Source: Thiopseudomonas denitrificans
Lineage (GTDB): Bacteria > Pseudomonadota > Gammaproteobacteria > Pseudomonadales > Pseudomonadaceae
Direction of reading: 5' to 3'
NCBI RefSeq assembly: GCF_002866065.1
Contig: NZ_LNJZ01000007.1
Coordinates: 102,388-166,387, forward strand
DNA: 64,000 nucleotides
The notes under the pieces are model-generated. The model worked only from the letters and a program-made list of their open reading frames with translations, did not search any database and had not been told where the DNA came from. Positions 36,604 through 45,150 of this stretch are shown here, in pieces (positions within the stretch are counted from its first letter, which is position 1; each line of letters opens with the position of its first letter). The translations under genes were made by a program, and so were the position numbers.

Positions 36604-36619
36604 TGCAATATGTGTGCCG
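36604..36619 (-). promoter_or_regulatory. Candidate sigma-54 promoter of the barrel-protein gene
   Basis: On the minus strand CGGCACACATATTGCA fits GGCAC-N5-TTGCA (GG and GC ten bases apart). It lies about 118 bases before the ATG at 36486. RpoN control would fit a nutrient-linked transporter. Confidence 0.5.
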
Positions 36620-36906
36620 TCCCCGGGCAAAGACATTCTATAGCAGCCAGAAAGCGGAAAGATGTCCGATCTTCGTACAAAACACAGGTTATTTGCCCGT
36701 CCGGGGATTCCGCAATACCCGCGCCCCGGTCCGGGAAACCCGACCAGCTTCAGCAAATGCTCAACCCGCATTGCAGCAGGCCAGCAAATGATCAAGACGA
36801 CCGGCACGCAAAGCGCTGCACGGGTTTGTGAAAGATCGGAGAGGTTGAAGAAAAACCTGCAATATGGCACCGGCATTGCCGGGAGCGACCGGCAGCAACG
36901 AGAACG

Positions 36907-36932
36907 CCACATGAGCATCATCGCTCATGTGG
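36907..36932 (-). terminator. 10-bp hairpin downstream of the NlpC gene
   Basis: CCACATGAGC (36907-36916) pairs perfectly with GCTCATGTGG (36923-36932). It lies about 20 bases beyond the stop of the NlpC/P60 gene on the minus strand. There is no T-run, so termination is only suggested. Confidence 0.45.
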
Positions 36933-36952
36933 ACTGGATGGTTACCTAAAGA

Positions 36953-37528
36953 TCAGAGGCTGACCAGTTGCTGGTCTGGCAGATAACGCTTGGCCTGCAG
37001 GTAGGCCTTGTTCCAGTACGGCGCATCAAGGCTGTCGATACGGACCTTGCCACCGGTGGATGGGGCATGCACGAAGCGATTGTCCCCGACATAGATGCCG
37101 GCATGGCTGACACGACGGCCACCATTGGTGGCAAAGAACACTATATCGCCACTGCGCAGGTTGTTCCGTGCAATGACCGGGGCTTTCACCTGCATCATCT
37201 CGGTGGTGCTGCGTGGCAGCTTGATGTTCATTGAGTGGTTGAACACATAACCGATCAGGCCACTGCAGTCGAAACCTGTCTGTGGCGAGCTGCCACCCCA
37301 GCGGTATGGCGTGCCGATTTGCGCCATGGCGCGCAGCAGCACGTCATCGGCCATTTGCGAGCGGGTAATCAGACTGTCCATTTCATCGGCAACCGAAGCA
37401 GTTTGCGGCGCAATCGCTACGGATTGCTGCCTGGCTTCAGCCGACGGGACGCTGGCTTGCTGCTGTGTGGCGCAGGCCGCCGTCAGCAACAGCGAGGAAA
37501 CAACGGAAATGCGTAGGGACCAATGCAT
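36953..37528 (-). CDS. NlpC/P60-family lipoprotein (peptidoglycan endopeptidase)
   Basis: A 191-residue lipoprotein. The lipobox is LLTAAC (Cys19), followed by a variable linker and an NlpC/P60 domain from about residue 65 on. The catalytic triad is visible: Cys in GFDCSGLIGYVF, His in RRVSHAGIYVGD and a second His in FVHAPSTGG. Such enzymes cut the peptide stem of peptidoglycan. It is 34 bases before zapE's stop, on the same strand. Confidence 0.93.
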   Translation of the reverse strand: MHWSLRISVVSSLLLTAACATQQQASVPSAEARQQSVAIAPQTASVADEMDSLITRSQMADDVLLRAMAQIGTPYRWGGSSPQTGFDCSGLIGYVFNHSMNIKLPRSTTEMMQVKAPVIARNNLRSGDIVFFATNGGRRVSHAGIYVGDNRFVHAPSTGGKVRIDSLDAPYWNKAYLQAKRYLPDQQLVSL

Positions 37529-37562
37529 AGTTTTGTCTTCTTCTTATGGCGATACAAACGAC

Positions 37563-38684
37563 TCAGGCAAAGTCGTCATGCTGCATTGCCAACAACCGGC
37601 TATGTGTCCTGCGAAAGGCAAATGACAGATAACCCTGTGTGTAAAGTTCGTCAAAAGGCACATTGGCCTCAACATAGACAGGGACTTTACCTTCATAGCA
37701 TTCATCAATCAAGGCTATAAAGCGTCGCACTGCATCATCTTTGCGCGCCAATGAGGGTAAAACCCGGTCTCCGGCCACCACCCTGCTGGCGGCATCCTCG
37801 GTTCCACGGGCTATCTTTGCCGCCTGTTGTTCACCACCCAGCTCCGGTACCCTGCCCAGCAGCAAGCAGTCATAGCGCTGGCACAACTCGATGAAATCCT
37901 GGGCAAAAAACGGTTGTTCACACAGCTGGGCAAAGTCGCACCAGACTAGGCGTCCGGCCTGGCCACGTATGTGCAGCTGCCGTCCGTTCAACTCAATCGG
38001 ACCGTCACTGTGCATCTGGTCACCAGCCAGCCTGGCAAACAGCGTGGGCATTGCTTCGGGCTGTCCTGGCGGACAATGCAGATAGCGCGGCAATTGCTGC
38101 ATGTCCTGCAGGCCATGCAGACGGTGGTCCTGGCTGCCGTCAACCGCAAGCACCCGCATGTGGCGCCTGATCGCGGCAATCGTCGGCAGCAGTTGCTCGC
38201 GGTTGAAACCGTCGGGATACAGCTCTTCCGGCGGCTGGTTGGAGGTCATGACCACCGCCATGTCGCGCCTGAACAGTGCCTGCATCAGCGGACCCAGCAG
38301 CATGGCATCGGCAATGTCGCTGATGAAGAACTCATCAAAACAAAGCACCCTGATTTGCCCGGCCAACTCGTCTGCCACCCTCTCCAGCGGCTCTGCAGTG
38401 CCGGTCAGCTGGTGCAGGCGCCGGTGCAAGTCCCTCATGAAGTGATGGAAATGCTGGCGACGACCGGGAACCGGCAAGTTGACATAGAAGCAGTCCATCA
38501 GCCAGGTCTTGCCCCTCCCGACCGGGCCCCACAAGTAAACCCCGGCTCCGGCATAACGGCCTTCGCGGAGCGCCTGGTAGCTTTCCTGCAATCTGGCCAC
38601 TGCCTGTTGCTGCGCAGCATCAGCAACAAAACCTTGCTCCAGTGCTTCTGCATACCACTGCCCGGGCGATCTGCTATCCGTCAT
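37563..38684 (-). CDS. zapE: Cell division ATPase ZapE (AFG1 family)
   Basis: A 373-residue AAA+ ATPase that in E. coli destabilises FtsZ polymers at constriction. Walker A is [14 protein letters not shown] (about residues 52-60), Walker B is [11 protein letters not shown], and sensor 1 is [14 protein letters not shown]. The start at 38684 is an ATG. It diverges from trpB across 246 bases, which contain no other gene. Confidence 0.93.
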   Translation of the reverse strand: MTDSRSPGQWYAEALEQGFVADAAQQQAVARLQESYQALREGRYAGAGVYLWGPVGRGKTWLMDCFYVNLPVPGRRQHFHHFMRDLHRRLHQLTGTAEPLERVADELAGQIRVLCFDEFFISDIADAMLLGPLMQALFRRDMAVVMTSNQPPEELYPDGFNREQLLPTIAAIRRHMRVLAVDGSQDHRLHGLQDMQQLPRYLHCPPGQPEAMPTLFARLAGDQMHSDGPIELNGRQLHIRGQAGRLVWCDFAQLCEQPFFAQDFIELCQRYDCLLLGRVPELGGEQQAAKIARGTEDAASRVVAGDRVLPSLARKDDAVRRFIALIDECYEGKVPVYVEANVPFDELYTQGYLSFAFRRTHSRLLAMQHDDFA

Positions 38685-38930
38685 ATACTTCCTGCACTCC
38701 TTATCATTTCACTGCAATCATGCCCCGTCCGCTTGACCGAGCCATCAATACAGGGTCAAAACCATTCCCCACACCTGCCGCATTCTTTTATGCATCTGGT
38801 GGCAAGGCGCTGCAAAATCTTGCAAATTAAAATACACTCTGACGCTGCACGGGGTTGCACAGACATCCGGCGGCATGACAGCCGGCCAGTACAGCGGCCC
38901 GTTTTTCCAGTAGTTGCCAGCGAGATAACA

Positions 38931-40136
38931 ATGAACAGCACAACCAGTTTTGCTGCCATGCCCGACGAACAGGGTTACTTCGGTGCCTATGGCGGCCAAT
39001 ATGTACCGCCTGAACTGAAACAGGTGATGGACGATATTAACAGTGCCTACGAAGAAATTCGCCAGATGCCCGAATTTCAGCAAGAGCTGGCCAGCCTGTT
39101 TGCCGACTACGTGGGCCGTCCCAGCCCGATTTTCCATGCCCGGCGTTTGTCCGAACAACTCGGTGGCGCGCAGATCCTGCTCAAGCGTGAAGACCTCAAC
39201 CACACCGGCGCGCACAAGATCAACCACTGTCTGGGCGAAGCGCTGTTGGCCAAGCACATGGGCAAGAAAAAGGTCATTGCCGAAACCGGTGCCGGCCAAC
39301 ACGGTGTGGCACTGGCCACCGCCTGTGCACTGGTGGGCATCCCCTGCGAGATCCACATGGGCCAGGTGGATATCGAGAAAGAGCACCCCAACGTGGTCAA
39401 GATGAAAATCCTCGGTTGCGACCTGATTCCGGTTACCCGTGGTACCGCCACATTGAAAGATGCCGTCGACAGCGCTTTCGAGGAATACCTGAAAAACCCG
39501 CAGGACTTCATCTACGCTATCGGCTCTGTGGTCGGTCCGCATCCTTTTCCGAAAATGGTGCGGGACTTCCAGTCCATCATCGGCAACGAAGCACGCGAGC
39601 AGTGCCTGAACAAGTACAAGCGCCTGCCGGATGTGGTCACTGCCTGTGTCGGTGGCGGCTCCAATGCCATCGGCATGTTTACCGCTTTCCTCAATGATAG
39701 CCAGGTCAGGCTGGTCGGTGTGGAACCGGCCGGTGAAGGCCTGGATACCGACCGCCATGCGGCCACCCTGACCATGGGCAAGCCCGGTGTGATTCATGGC
39801 ATGGCCTGTTACGTACTGGCCGACGAAGAAGGCAACCCCGACCCTGTGCACTCGATTGCCTCCGGCCTGGACTATCCCGGCATCGGACCACAGCACAGCT
39901 ATCTGAAAGACCTGGGCCGGGTGCAGTATGACAGTGTCACCGACAAGGAAACCCTGGACGCCTTCATGCGTCTGTCACGGGTCGAGGGCATCATTCCCGC
40001 ACTGGAAAGTGCCCACGCGGTGGCCTGGGCCATCCGCAGCGCCCCCACCCTGCAGCCGCACCAGCAGATTCTGGTCAACCTGTCCGGTCGTGGCGACAAG
40101 GATGTCGATTACGTGGCTGGCCTGCTGGGGCTGTAA
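38931..40136 (+). CDS. trpB: Tryptophan synthase beta chain
   Basis: A 401-residue PLP enzyme joining indole and serine. The PLP lysine is in [23 protein letters not shown]; the catalytic Glu is in [28 protein letters not shown] binds the phosphate; [15 protein letters not shown] is conserved. There is no trpA beside it, unlike the usual trpBA pair. The longer plus-strand frame back to 37971 runs through zapE's complement and is rejected; the ATG at 38931 is preceded by a GAGAT-like sequence only. Confidence 0.94.
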   Translation: MNSTTSFAAMPDEQGYFGAYGGQYVPPELKQVMDDINSAYEEIRQMPEFQQELASLFADYVGRPSPIFHARRLSEQLGGAQILLKREDLNHTGAHKINHCLGEALLAKHMGKKKVIAETGAGQHGVALATACALVGIPCEIHMGQVDIEKEHPNVVKMKILGCDLIPVTRGTATLKDAVDSAFEEYLKNPQDFIYAIGSVVGPHPFPKMVRDFQSIIGNEAREQCLNKYKRLPDVVTACVGGGSNAIGMFTAFLNDSQVRLVGVEPAGEGLDTDRHAATLTMGKPGVIHGMACYVLADEEGNPDPVHSIASGLDYPGIGPQHSYLKDLGRVQYDSVTDKETLDAFMRLSRVEGIIPALESAHAVAWAIRSAPTLQPHQQILVNLSGRGDKDVDYVAGLLGL

Positions 40137-40186
40137 TTTCGTGATTGGCCGTACAGCAGTGCGGTCAATTGCTATCCCACTGCTCT

Positions 40187-40714
40187 TGCAGGTCCGAATT
40201 TATTCGGACAAGATTCGCCGCATCACCAAGCGGCGGGGGTTGTGTGCGAATGAATTCGCACCTACAAAAAGCGCACGGTGACAGAATCCAGGGGGTACAA
40301 CTGCTTCTGTAGGTCCGAATTTATTCGGACAAGATTCGCCGCATCTCCAAGCGGCGGGGGTTGTGTGCGAATGAATTCGCACCTACAGGTGCTACTGTAG
40401 GTCCGGATTTATCCGGACAAGCCCGGCATGATCAGGCCCGGAAATACGTGTGCGAATGAATTCGCACCTACAAAAAGCGCACGGGGACAGAATCCAGGGG
40501 GTACAACTGCTTCTGTAGGGCCGAATTTATTCGGACAAGATTCGTCGCATCACCGAGCGGCGAGGGTTGTGTGCGAATGAATTCGCACCTACAAAAAGCG
40601 CACGGGGACAGAATCCAGGGGGTACAACTGCTTCTGTAGGTCCGAATTTATTCGGACAAGATTCGTCGCATCACCGAGCGGCGAGGGTTGTGTGCGAATG
40701 AATTCGCACCTACA
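40187..40714. repeat. Array of five 77-80-bp double-palindrome repeats (REP/BIME-like)
   Basis: Copies lie at 40187-40266, 40308-40387, 40396-40472, 40514-40593 and 40635-40714. Each starts TGTAGGTCCGAATT and ends AATTCGCACCTACA, so the tips are inverted repeats. Inside are two perfect hairpins, GTCCGAAT-TT-ATTCGGAC and GTGCGAAT-GA-ATTCGCAC, about 28 bases apart. Copy 3 has a diverged middle and GTCCGGAT variant. Copies 1-2, 3-4 and 4-5 are joined by a near-identical 41-base spacer (AAAAAGCGCACGG...GCTTC), giving a 121-bp tandem unit. The 622 bases from trpB to the next gene hold nothing else. Confidence 0.85.
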
Positions 40715-40758
40715 AAAAGCGCACGGTTACAGGATGCAACGGACAGGCCAGGCGATCT

Positions 40759-41436
40759 TTAATCGTGGTTTACTGTCCATGCCAGCATGGCCGACAGCTG
40801 GCACAGGGGGCGGCCGCTGTCTCTATGCAGCTGGTTGAAGGCTGCCTGCACATCCCGCAGCGCGCCCTGGCTGGTCGGGTTACGATCAATCACGCCATGA
40901 CCAACCAACGCAGCCACCACATCGGTGGTGATCAGGAAGGTATCCTTGCCGGCCATGCGCAGGAAGCCGGGGGTCGAGTAACCGCCCAGCTGGTAACCGC
41001 GCTTGCGCAACAAGAACCACAAACTGACAATATCATCAACCGGCCACTGCGCCAGAAAGCGGCCAAAGCCACCGTACTCACGGCTGATATCCAGCACCAG
41101 CTGGGCATTGTGCGGAATGCTGCGCAGCTTGCCCAGGTGACGAATCAATGCCTTGTTTTGCATGTGCTGCTCGATGTGCTCGGCGCTGAGCAGCACCATT
41201 TTTTCCGGATCGAAACCCCAGAAGGCCTCCTCGAATGCCGGCCAGCGGGCATCGACCATGGCATGGCGCAAACCGGCGCGGAAGATTCGCTGGGTCATCA
41301 GTGACAGGTAGCGACTATCGGGAACCGCGATCAGCTGTTCTTCGGTCAACGGGACCGGCAAGCTGTCTTCCAGCGCCTGGATGCTGCCTTTGCGGCGCAG
41401 CACATAGTCATACAGCCACTGATAACGGATCGTCAT
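40759..41436 (-). CDS. DNA-3-methyladenine glycosylase I (Tag) family protein
   Basis: A 225-residue helix-hairpin-helix glycosylase-family protein. The aligned core includes AGLRHAMVDARWPAFEEAFWGFDPEKM, then IRHLGKLRSIPHNAQLVLDISREYGGFGRFLAQW. The cysteine/histidine zinc site of E. coli Tag is not evident, so activity on 3-methyladenine is unproven. Its ATG overlaps the fliJ stop (41433-41436), making it the tail of the fliEFGHIJ operon. Confidence 0.75.
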   Translation of the reverse strand: MTIRYQWLYDYVLRRKGSIQALEDSLPVPLTEEQLIAVPDSRYLSLMTQRIFRAGLRHAMVDARWPAFEEAFWGFDPEKMVLLSAEHIEQHMQNKALIRHLGKLRSIPHNAQLVLDISREYGGFGRFLAQWPVDDIVSLWFLLRKRGYQLGGYSTPGFLRMAGKDTFLITTDVVAALVGHGVIDRNPTSQGALRDVQAAFNQLHRDSGRPLCQLSAMLAWTVNHD

Positions 41437-41897
41437 GATATGTCTCCGGGTTTGGGTCGATTGAGATGACCAGCGCGCGCCGCCATTTCGTCCATGGCTT
41501 TTTGCTCTTGCCGGTCAGCCATCTGCCTGGCCTGGTCATGATAGCGCTGTACCAGTTTTTTTAAACCCTCTAGCCGCGCGTAAGCCTGCCGCCACTGTTC
41601 GCGGGCTTTCTCCACATTGCGGGCATGCCACTGGACACTGCTGCGCTGCTGCTCGATGGCGGTTTCCAGCTGGGACAAAAAGCGCTGGTAATTCATCAGC
41701 CACTCGCCACTCACACCCGTCTGGCCACGAGTGATCCATTGCTGCTGGTAATCGTTGCGATATTGCTCAAGCCCGGCCAACTGTTGCTCGGCCTGTTGCA
41801 GCTGAACCTGGAGTTTGGCCAGCTTGGCCGCCGCGTCACGCTCGGCCTGCCCGGCCATTTCGACCACTGGTGCCAGGCGTCCGGCTTTTTTCAGCAT
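41433..41897 (-). CDS. fliJ: Flagellar export chaperone FliJ
   Basis: A 154-residue all-helical coiled-coil protein, glutamine- and arginine-rich, with long heptad stretches (LAKLQVQLQQAEQQLAGLEQYRNDYQQQW). FliJ is the central stalk of the FliHIJ ATPase complex. Identity comes from position after fliI and length plus coiled-coil nature; the sequence itself is weakly conserved. Confidence 0.9.
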   Translation of the reverse strand: MLKKAGRLAPVVEMAGQAERDAAAKLAKLQVQLQQAEQQLAGLEQYRNDYQQQWITRGQTGVSGEWLMNYQRFLSQLETAIEQQRSSVQWHARNVEKAREQWRQAYARLEGLKKLVQRYHDQARQMADRQEQKAMDEMAARAGHLNRPKPGDIS

Positions 41898-41903
41898 GCC
41901 GGG

Positions 41904-43265
41904 TTAGCCCTGCTGTTGCGGTGCGGCAACAATTGCCGCCAGCCGCTCGACGCTGGTCGCCAGGTCTTCCGACTCCTGCAGCCCCTGACGCAGGAACTCC
42001 GACATCACCGGATAGCGCTCGATGGCCAGATCGGTATCAGGATCACCGCCCGGCACATAGGCACCGACACTGATCAGATCGCGGCTTTGCTGATAACGGG
42101 TCCACAGCTGCTTGAAGCGCTGGGCGTTTCTCATATGTTCGGGGCTGGTCACCTGTGGCATCACCCGACTGACCGAGGCACTGATGTCGATGGCCGGATA
42201 ATGCCCTTCCTCGGCCAGCGTCCGCGATAGCACGAAGTGGCCGTCCAGCACCCCCCGCGCGGCATCGGCAATCGGGTCCTGCTGGTCATCACCCTCCGAG
42301 AGTACGGTATAAAAGGCGGTAATCGAGCCACCACCGGGCTCGGCATTACCGGCCCGCTCCACCAGCGCCGGCAGCTTGGCAAACACCGAGGGCGGATAGC
42401 CCTTGGTTGCAGGCGGCTCGCCAATGGCTAGGGCGATTTCCCGTTGCGCCTGGGCATAACGTGTCAGCGAGTCCATCAGCAAGAGAACGTTGTATTTCTT
42501 GTCACGAAAATATTCGGCAATGCGGGTGCAGTACATGGCGGCCCGCAGGCGTAACAGGGGCGCATCATCCGCCGGCGAAGCGACCACGACTGCCCGCTTG
42601 AGGTCATCTTCACCGAGAATGTCCTCGATGAATTCCTTGACCTCCCTGCCCCGTTCACCGATCAGGCCGACCACGACGATGTCGGCTTTGGTGAAGCGTG
42701 TCATCATGCCCAGCAGGACCGACTTGCCCACACCGGTACCGGCAAACAGACCCAGCCGCTGGCCACGGCCCACGGTCAGGGTGCTGTTGATGCAGCGCAA
42801 ACCGACATCCAGCGGCTCGCTGATCGGGTTGCGCAGCAGCGGGTTGATGCTTGGCCCGATCATCGGCACCCAGTCGTCCGCCTTGATGCGCGGGCCGCCG
42901 TCCAGCGGGCGACCGGCACCGTCCAGTACCCGGCCGAGCATGTTGCCGCTCATTGGTACCATGTCGGTGCCTGCCATCGGCACCACCCGCGCGCCCGGCG
43001 CGATACCCTCGACACTGCCGACCGGCATCAGGAACACCTTGTCACCGGCAAAGCCCATCACCTCGGCCTCCACCTCGACAGCGTTATGGGTATCGGCATT
43101 GATCACCATGCAGCGGCTGCCGACCGCCGCGCGCAGGCCCTTGGCCTCCAGGGTCAGGCCGACCATGCGCAGCAGGCGTCCCTCAACCGGTGGCTGGACC
43201 GGCAGGCTCAGCGCCGGTTTGTAGGCTGCCAGCCGGCTGGCAATTGCGGTACGCTCAAGCTTCAT
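41904..43265 (-). CDS. fliI: Flagellum-specific ATP synthase FliI
   Basis: A 453-residue F1-beta-like ATPase. Walker A is [15 protein letters not shown], Walker B is [38 protein letters not shown], both typical of FliI. It powers unfolding and export of flagellar substrates. The ATG at 43265 overlaps the fliH 3' end by 11 bases; a longer frame to 43340 lies within fliH. Confidence 0.97.
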   Translation of the reverse strand: MKLERTAIASRLAAYKPALSLPVQPPVEGRLLRMVGLTLEAKGLRAAVGSRCMVINADTHNAVEVEAEVMGFAGDKVFLMPVGSVEGIAPGARVVPMAGTDMVPMSGNMLGRVLDGAGRPLDGGPRIKADDWVPMIGPSINPLLRNPISEPLDVGLRCINSTLTVGRGQRLGLFAGTGVGKSVLLGMMTRFTKADIVVVGLIGERGREVKEFIEDILGEDDLKRAVVVASPADDAPLLRLRAAMYCTRIAEYFRDKKYNVLLLMDSLTRYAQAQREIALAIGEPPATKGYPPSVFAKLPALVERAGNAEPGGGSITAFYTVLSEGDDQQDPIADAARGVLDGHFVLSRTLAEEGHYPAIDISASVSRVMPQVTSPEHMRNAQRFKQLWTRYQQSRDLISVGAYVPGGDPDTDLAIERYPVMSEFLRQGLQESEDLATSVERLAAIVAAPQQQG

Positions 43266-44130
43266 CGCTGATTCCGTCCTGCCCGGCGTCAGCGGCTGGC
43301 AAAGCCTGCCCGGCAATTCGCTGGCCGCTTTCCGGCTCATCGCCGGCTGTCAGGTCAAAGTTTTGCTGCATGTCCGCTGGCACTGGCTCGGAACGCAACT
43401 GGCGTCGCTGCTCCAGCAGTTGCTGGATCAGGGTTTGCAAGCGGGTTTCGATGCTGGCATCGATCCGGCTATGCAGGGTTTCAACCCGGCAACCGCCGGG
43501 CAGCAGGTTGTCGTCTTCAAGAATCCGCCAGTCTTCCTCATGACGGTCACGCAAGCTCTTGATTTCGGCAAAATCCTGCGGGTTGACATGGATACGCACC
43601 TGGCCGTCATCCATTGGCAGCAGCTTCATGGCTTCACGCAACGCCCGGCCAATCTGGGCCGAGTCCATTTTCAACTCGCGCTGGATGACTTCCCGGCTGA
43701 CGTGGCACACCAGGTCCAGCAACATGTGCTCAATCGCCTGGTCCTGCTGGCCGATCGGGTCAAACAGCTGTTGCATCAGGCTTTCCAGTGCCTGCAAGCG
43801 CGGTTTCAGGGCCGCTTCCGCTTCCTGCTGGGCACGCAGCTGGCCAGCGTGAAAGCCGTCTTTTTCGCCGGTACTGAAGCCTTCGTTGTAGGCATCCTGA
43901 CGTACCGCCTCAACCTCTTCCAGCGTGAGCGGCTGCACCTCATCAAGCTCGACATCCTCGATCTCGACTTCAGGCTCCGCTTCAGCCCCTTCCTCATCAT
44001 CAACCTCCGGAGCATCCGGATGCTGGATGACATTGGCCGCGTCATCATCAAAAGACGGCATCTGCCAGCGCGTGAACGCAGCGCCCTGCAGATCGCGAAG
44101 CAGCTCGCTGGACGGGTCTTTATTGCTCAT
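43255..44130 (-). CDS. fliH: Flagellar assembly protein FliH
   Basis: A 291-residue regulator of FliI. The N-terminus is disordered and acidic ([27 protein letters not shown]), followed by helices and the C-terminal FliH/V-ATPase E-like domain ([36 protein letters not shown]). GGG-type heptads link them. It precedes fliI and follows fliG by 3 bases. Confidence 0.95.
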   Translation of the reverse strand: MSNKDPSSELLRDLQGAAFTRWQMPSFDDDAANVIQHPDAPEVDDEEGAEAEPEVEIEDVELDEVQPLTLEEVEAVRQDAYNEGFSTGEKDGFHAGQLRAQQEAEAALKPRLQALESLMQQLFDPIGQQDQAIEHMLLDLVCHVSREVIQRELKMDSAQIGRALREAMKLLPMDDGQVRIHVNPQDFAEIKSLRDRHEEDWRILEDDNLLPGGCRVETLHSRIDASIETRLQTLIQQLLEQRRQLRSEPVPADMQQNFDLTAGDEPESGQRIAGQALPAADAGQDGISDEA

Positions 44131-44133
44131 GGC

Positions 44134-45150
44134 TTAAATCATCTCTTCGCCGCCCTTGCCGCCAAGCACGATTTCGCCGGCATCGGCCATGCGGCGGGCA
44201 ATGGTAAGGATTTCTTTTTGTGCAGTTTCGACTTCACTGACACGCACCGGACCCTTGGCATCCAGGTCATCACGCAGCAACTCGGAAGCCCGTTTGGACA
44301 TGTTGCGAAACACCTTTTCCTTGATCGCCTCATCGGCACCCTTGAGGGCCAGCACCAGGACATCCGAGGAGACTTCGCGCAACAACGACTGGATGCCACG
44401 ATCATCGACATCGGCCAGGTTGTCGAAGACGAACATCAGGTCCTCGATCTGGCTGGACAGGTCACCATCCAGTTCACGGATGGAGTCGAGCAGCGGCCCT
44501 TCCACCGAGCTGTCAAGAAAGTTCATGATATCGGCGGCACGCTTGACGCCACCCATGGTGGTGCGACTGGTGTTGGCACTGCCGGAAAACTGTTTTTCCA
44601 GAATGGCGTTGAGTTCGTTGAGGGCGGCCGGCTGAATGGTGTTGAGGGCAGATACACGCAAGATGATGTCGAGACGAACCTTGTGGTCAAAATGCGACAA
44701 CACCTCGCCGGCCTGGTCCGGGTCGAGATAAGCCACCACAATCGCCTGGATCTGCGGGTGCTCGTAGCGGATCACATCAGCCACCGCCCGCGGCTCCATC
44801 CATTTCAGGCTGTCCAGACCACTGGTGTTGCCTCCCAGCAGGATGCGGTCGATCAGGTTGCCGGCCTTGTCCTCGCCCAGCGCCTGGGTCAGCATCTTGC
44901 GGATATAGGCATCGGCGCCAACCCCAAGCCCGGTCTGCTCGCCCACCAGCTCGACGAATTCGCTCATCACTTGCTCGACCTGCTCGCGGTGCACGTTGGT
45001 CATTTGCGCCATCGCCAAACCGACCCGCTGTACTTCCTTGGGTCCCATGTGGCGCAGCACCTGGGCAGCATCAGCCTCGCCCAGCGACAGCAGCAGGATG
45101 GCAGCTTTTTCCACCTTGTTCAGCTTGGCTGTTGATTTGCTATCAGTCAT
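44134..45150 (-). CDS. fliG: Flagellar motor switch protein FliG
   Basis: A 338-residue rotor protein coupling the C-ring to the MS-ring and stator. The N-terminus begins LNKVEKAAILLLSLGEADAAQVLRHM; the middle EHPQ motif is seen in RYEHPQIQAIVVAYLD; the charged C-terminal torque helix lies in KRASELLRDDLDAKGPVRVSEVETAQKE. The ATG at 45150 overlaps fliF's end (45143). Confidence 0.97.
   Translation of the reverse strand: MTDSKSTAKLNKVEKAAILLLSLGEADAAQVLRHMGPKEVQRVGLAMAQMTNVHREQVEQVMSEFVELVGEQTGLGVGADAYIRKMLTQALGEDKAGNLIDRILLGGNTSGLDSLKWMEPRAVADVIRYEHPQIQAIVVAYLDPDQAGEVLSHFDHKVRLDIILRVSALNTIQPAALNELNAILEKQFSGSANTSRTTMGGVKRAADIMNFLDSSVEGPLLDSIRELDGDLSSQIEDLMFVFDNLADVDDRGIQSLLREVSSDVLVLALKGADEAIKEKVFRNMSKRASELLRDDLDAKGPVRVSEVETAQKEILTIARRMADAGEIVLGGKGGEEMI

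Larger units (their letters stand above)
36487..36952. other. 466-bp gene-free region
   Basis: No convincing gene is present; open frames here (for example minus 36921-36535) have no codon bias, no ribosome-binding site and no recognisable motif. The stretch contains a sigma-54-like promoter facing the barrel protein gene, a near-palindromic pair of AAGATCGGA motifs (36663-36680 inverted against 36823-36840) and a 10-bp hairpin at 36907-36932. Confidence 0.6.

Noticed and set aside
36865-36880. TGGCACCGGCATTGCC on the plus strand, sigma-54-like
   Set aside because: It points into the 3' end of the NlpC gene with a hairpin 30 bases on and no gene to serve; taken as chance.
36535-36921. Minus-strand ORF of 128 codons between the barrel and NlpC genes
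   Set aside because: No recognisable family, no ribosome-binding site and unusual composition; treated as non-coding.
37971-38930. Long open frame fused in front of trpB (would give a 721-residue protein)
   Set aside because: The extension is the reverse complement of zapE, and the TrpB family starts near 38931.
40187-40714. Regularly spaced repeats, possible CRISPR
   Set aside because: Units are 77-80 bp with two internal palindromes, linkers are nearly identical and not unique spacers, and no cas genes are near.
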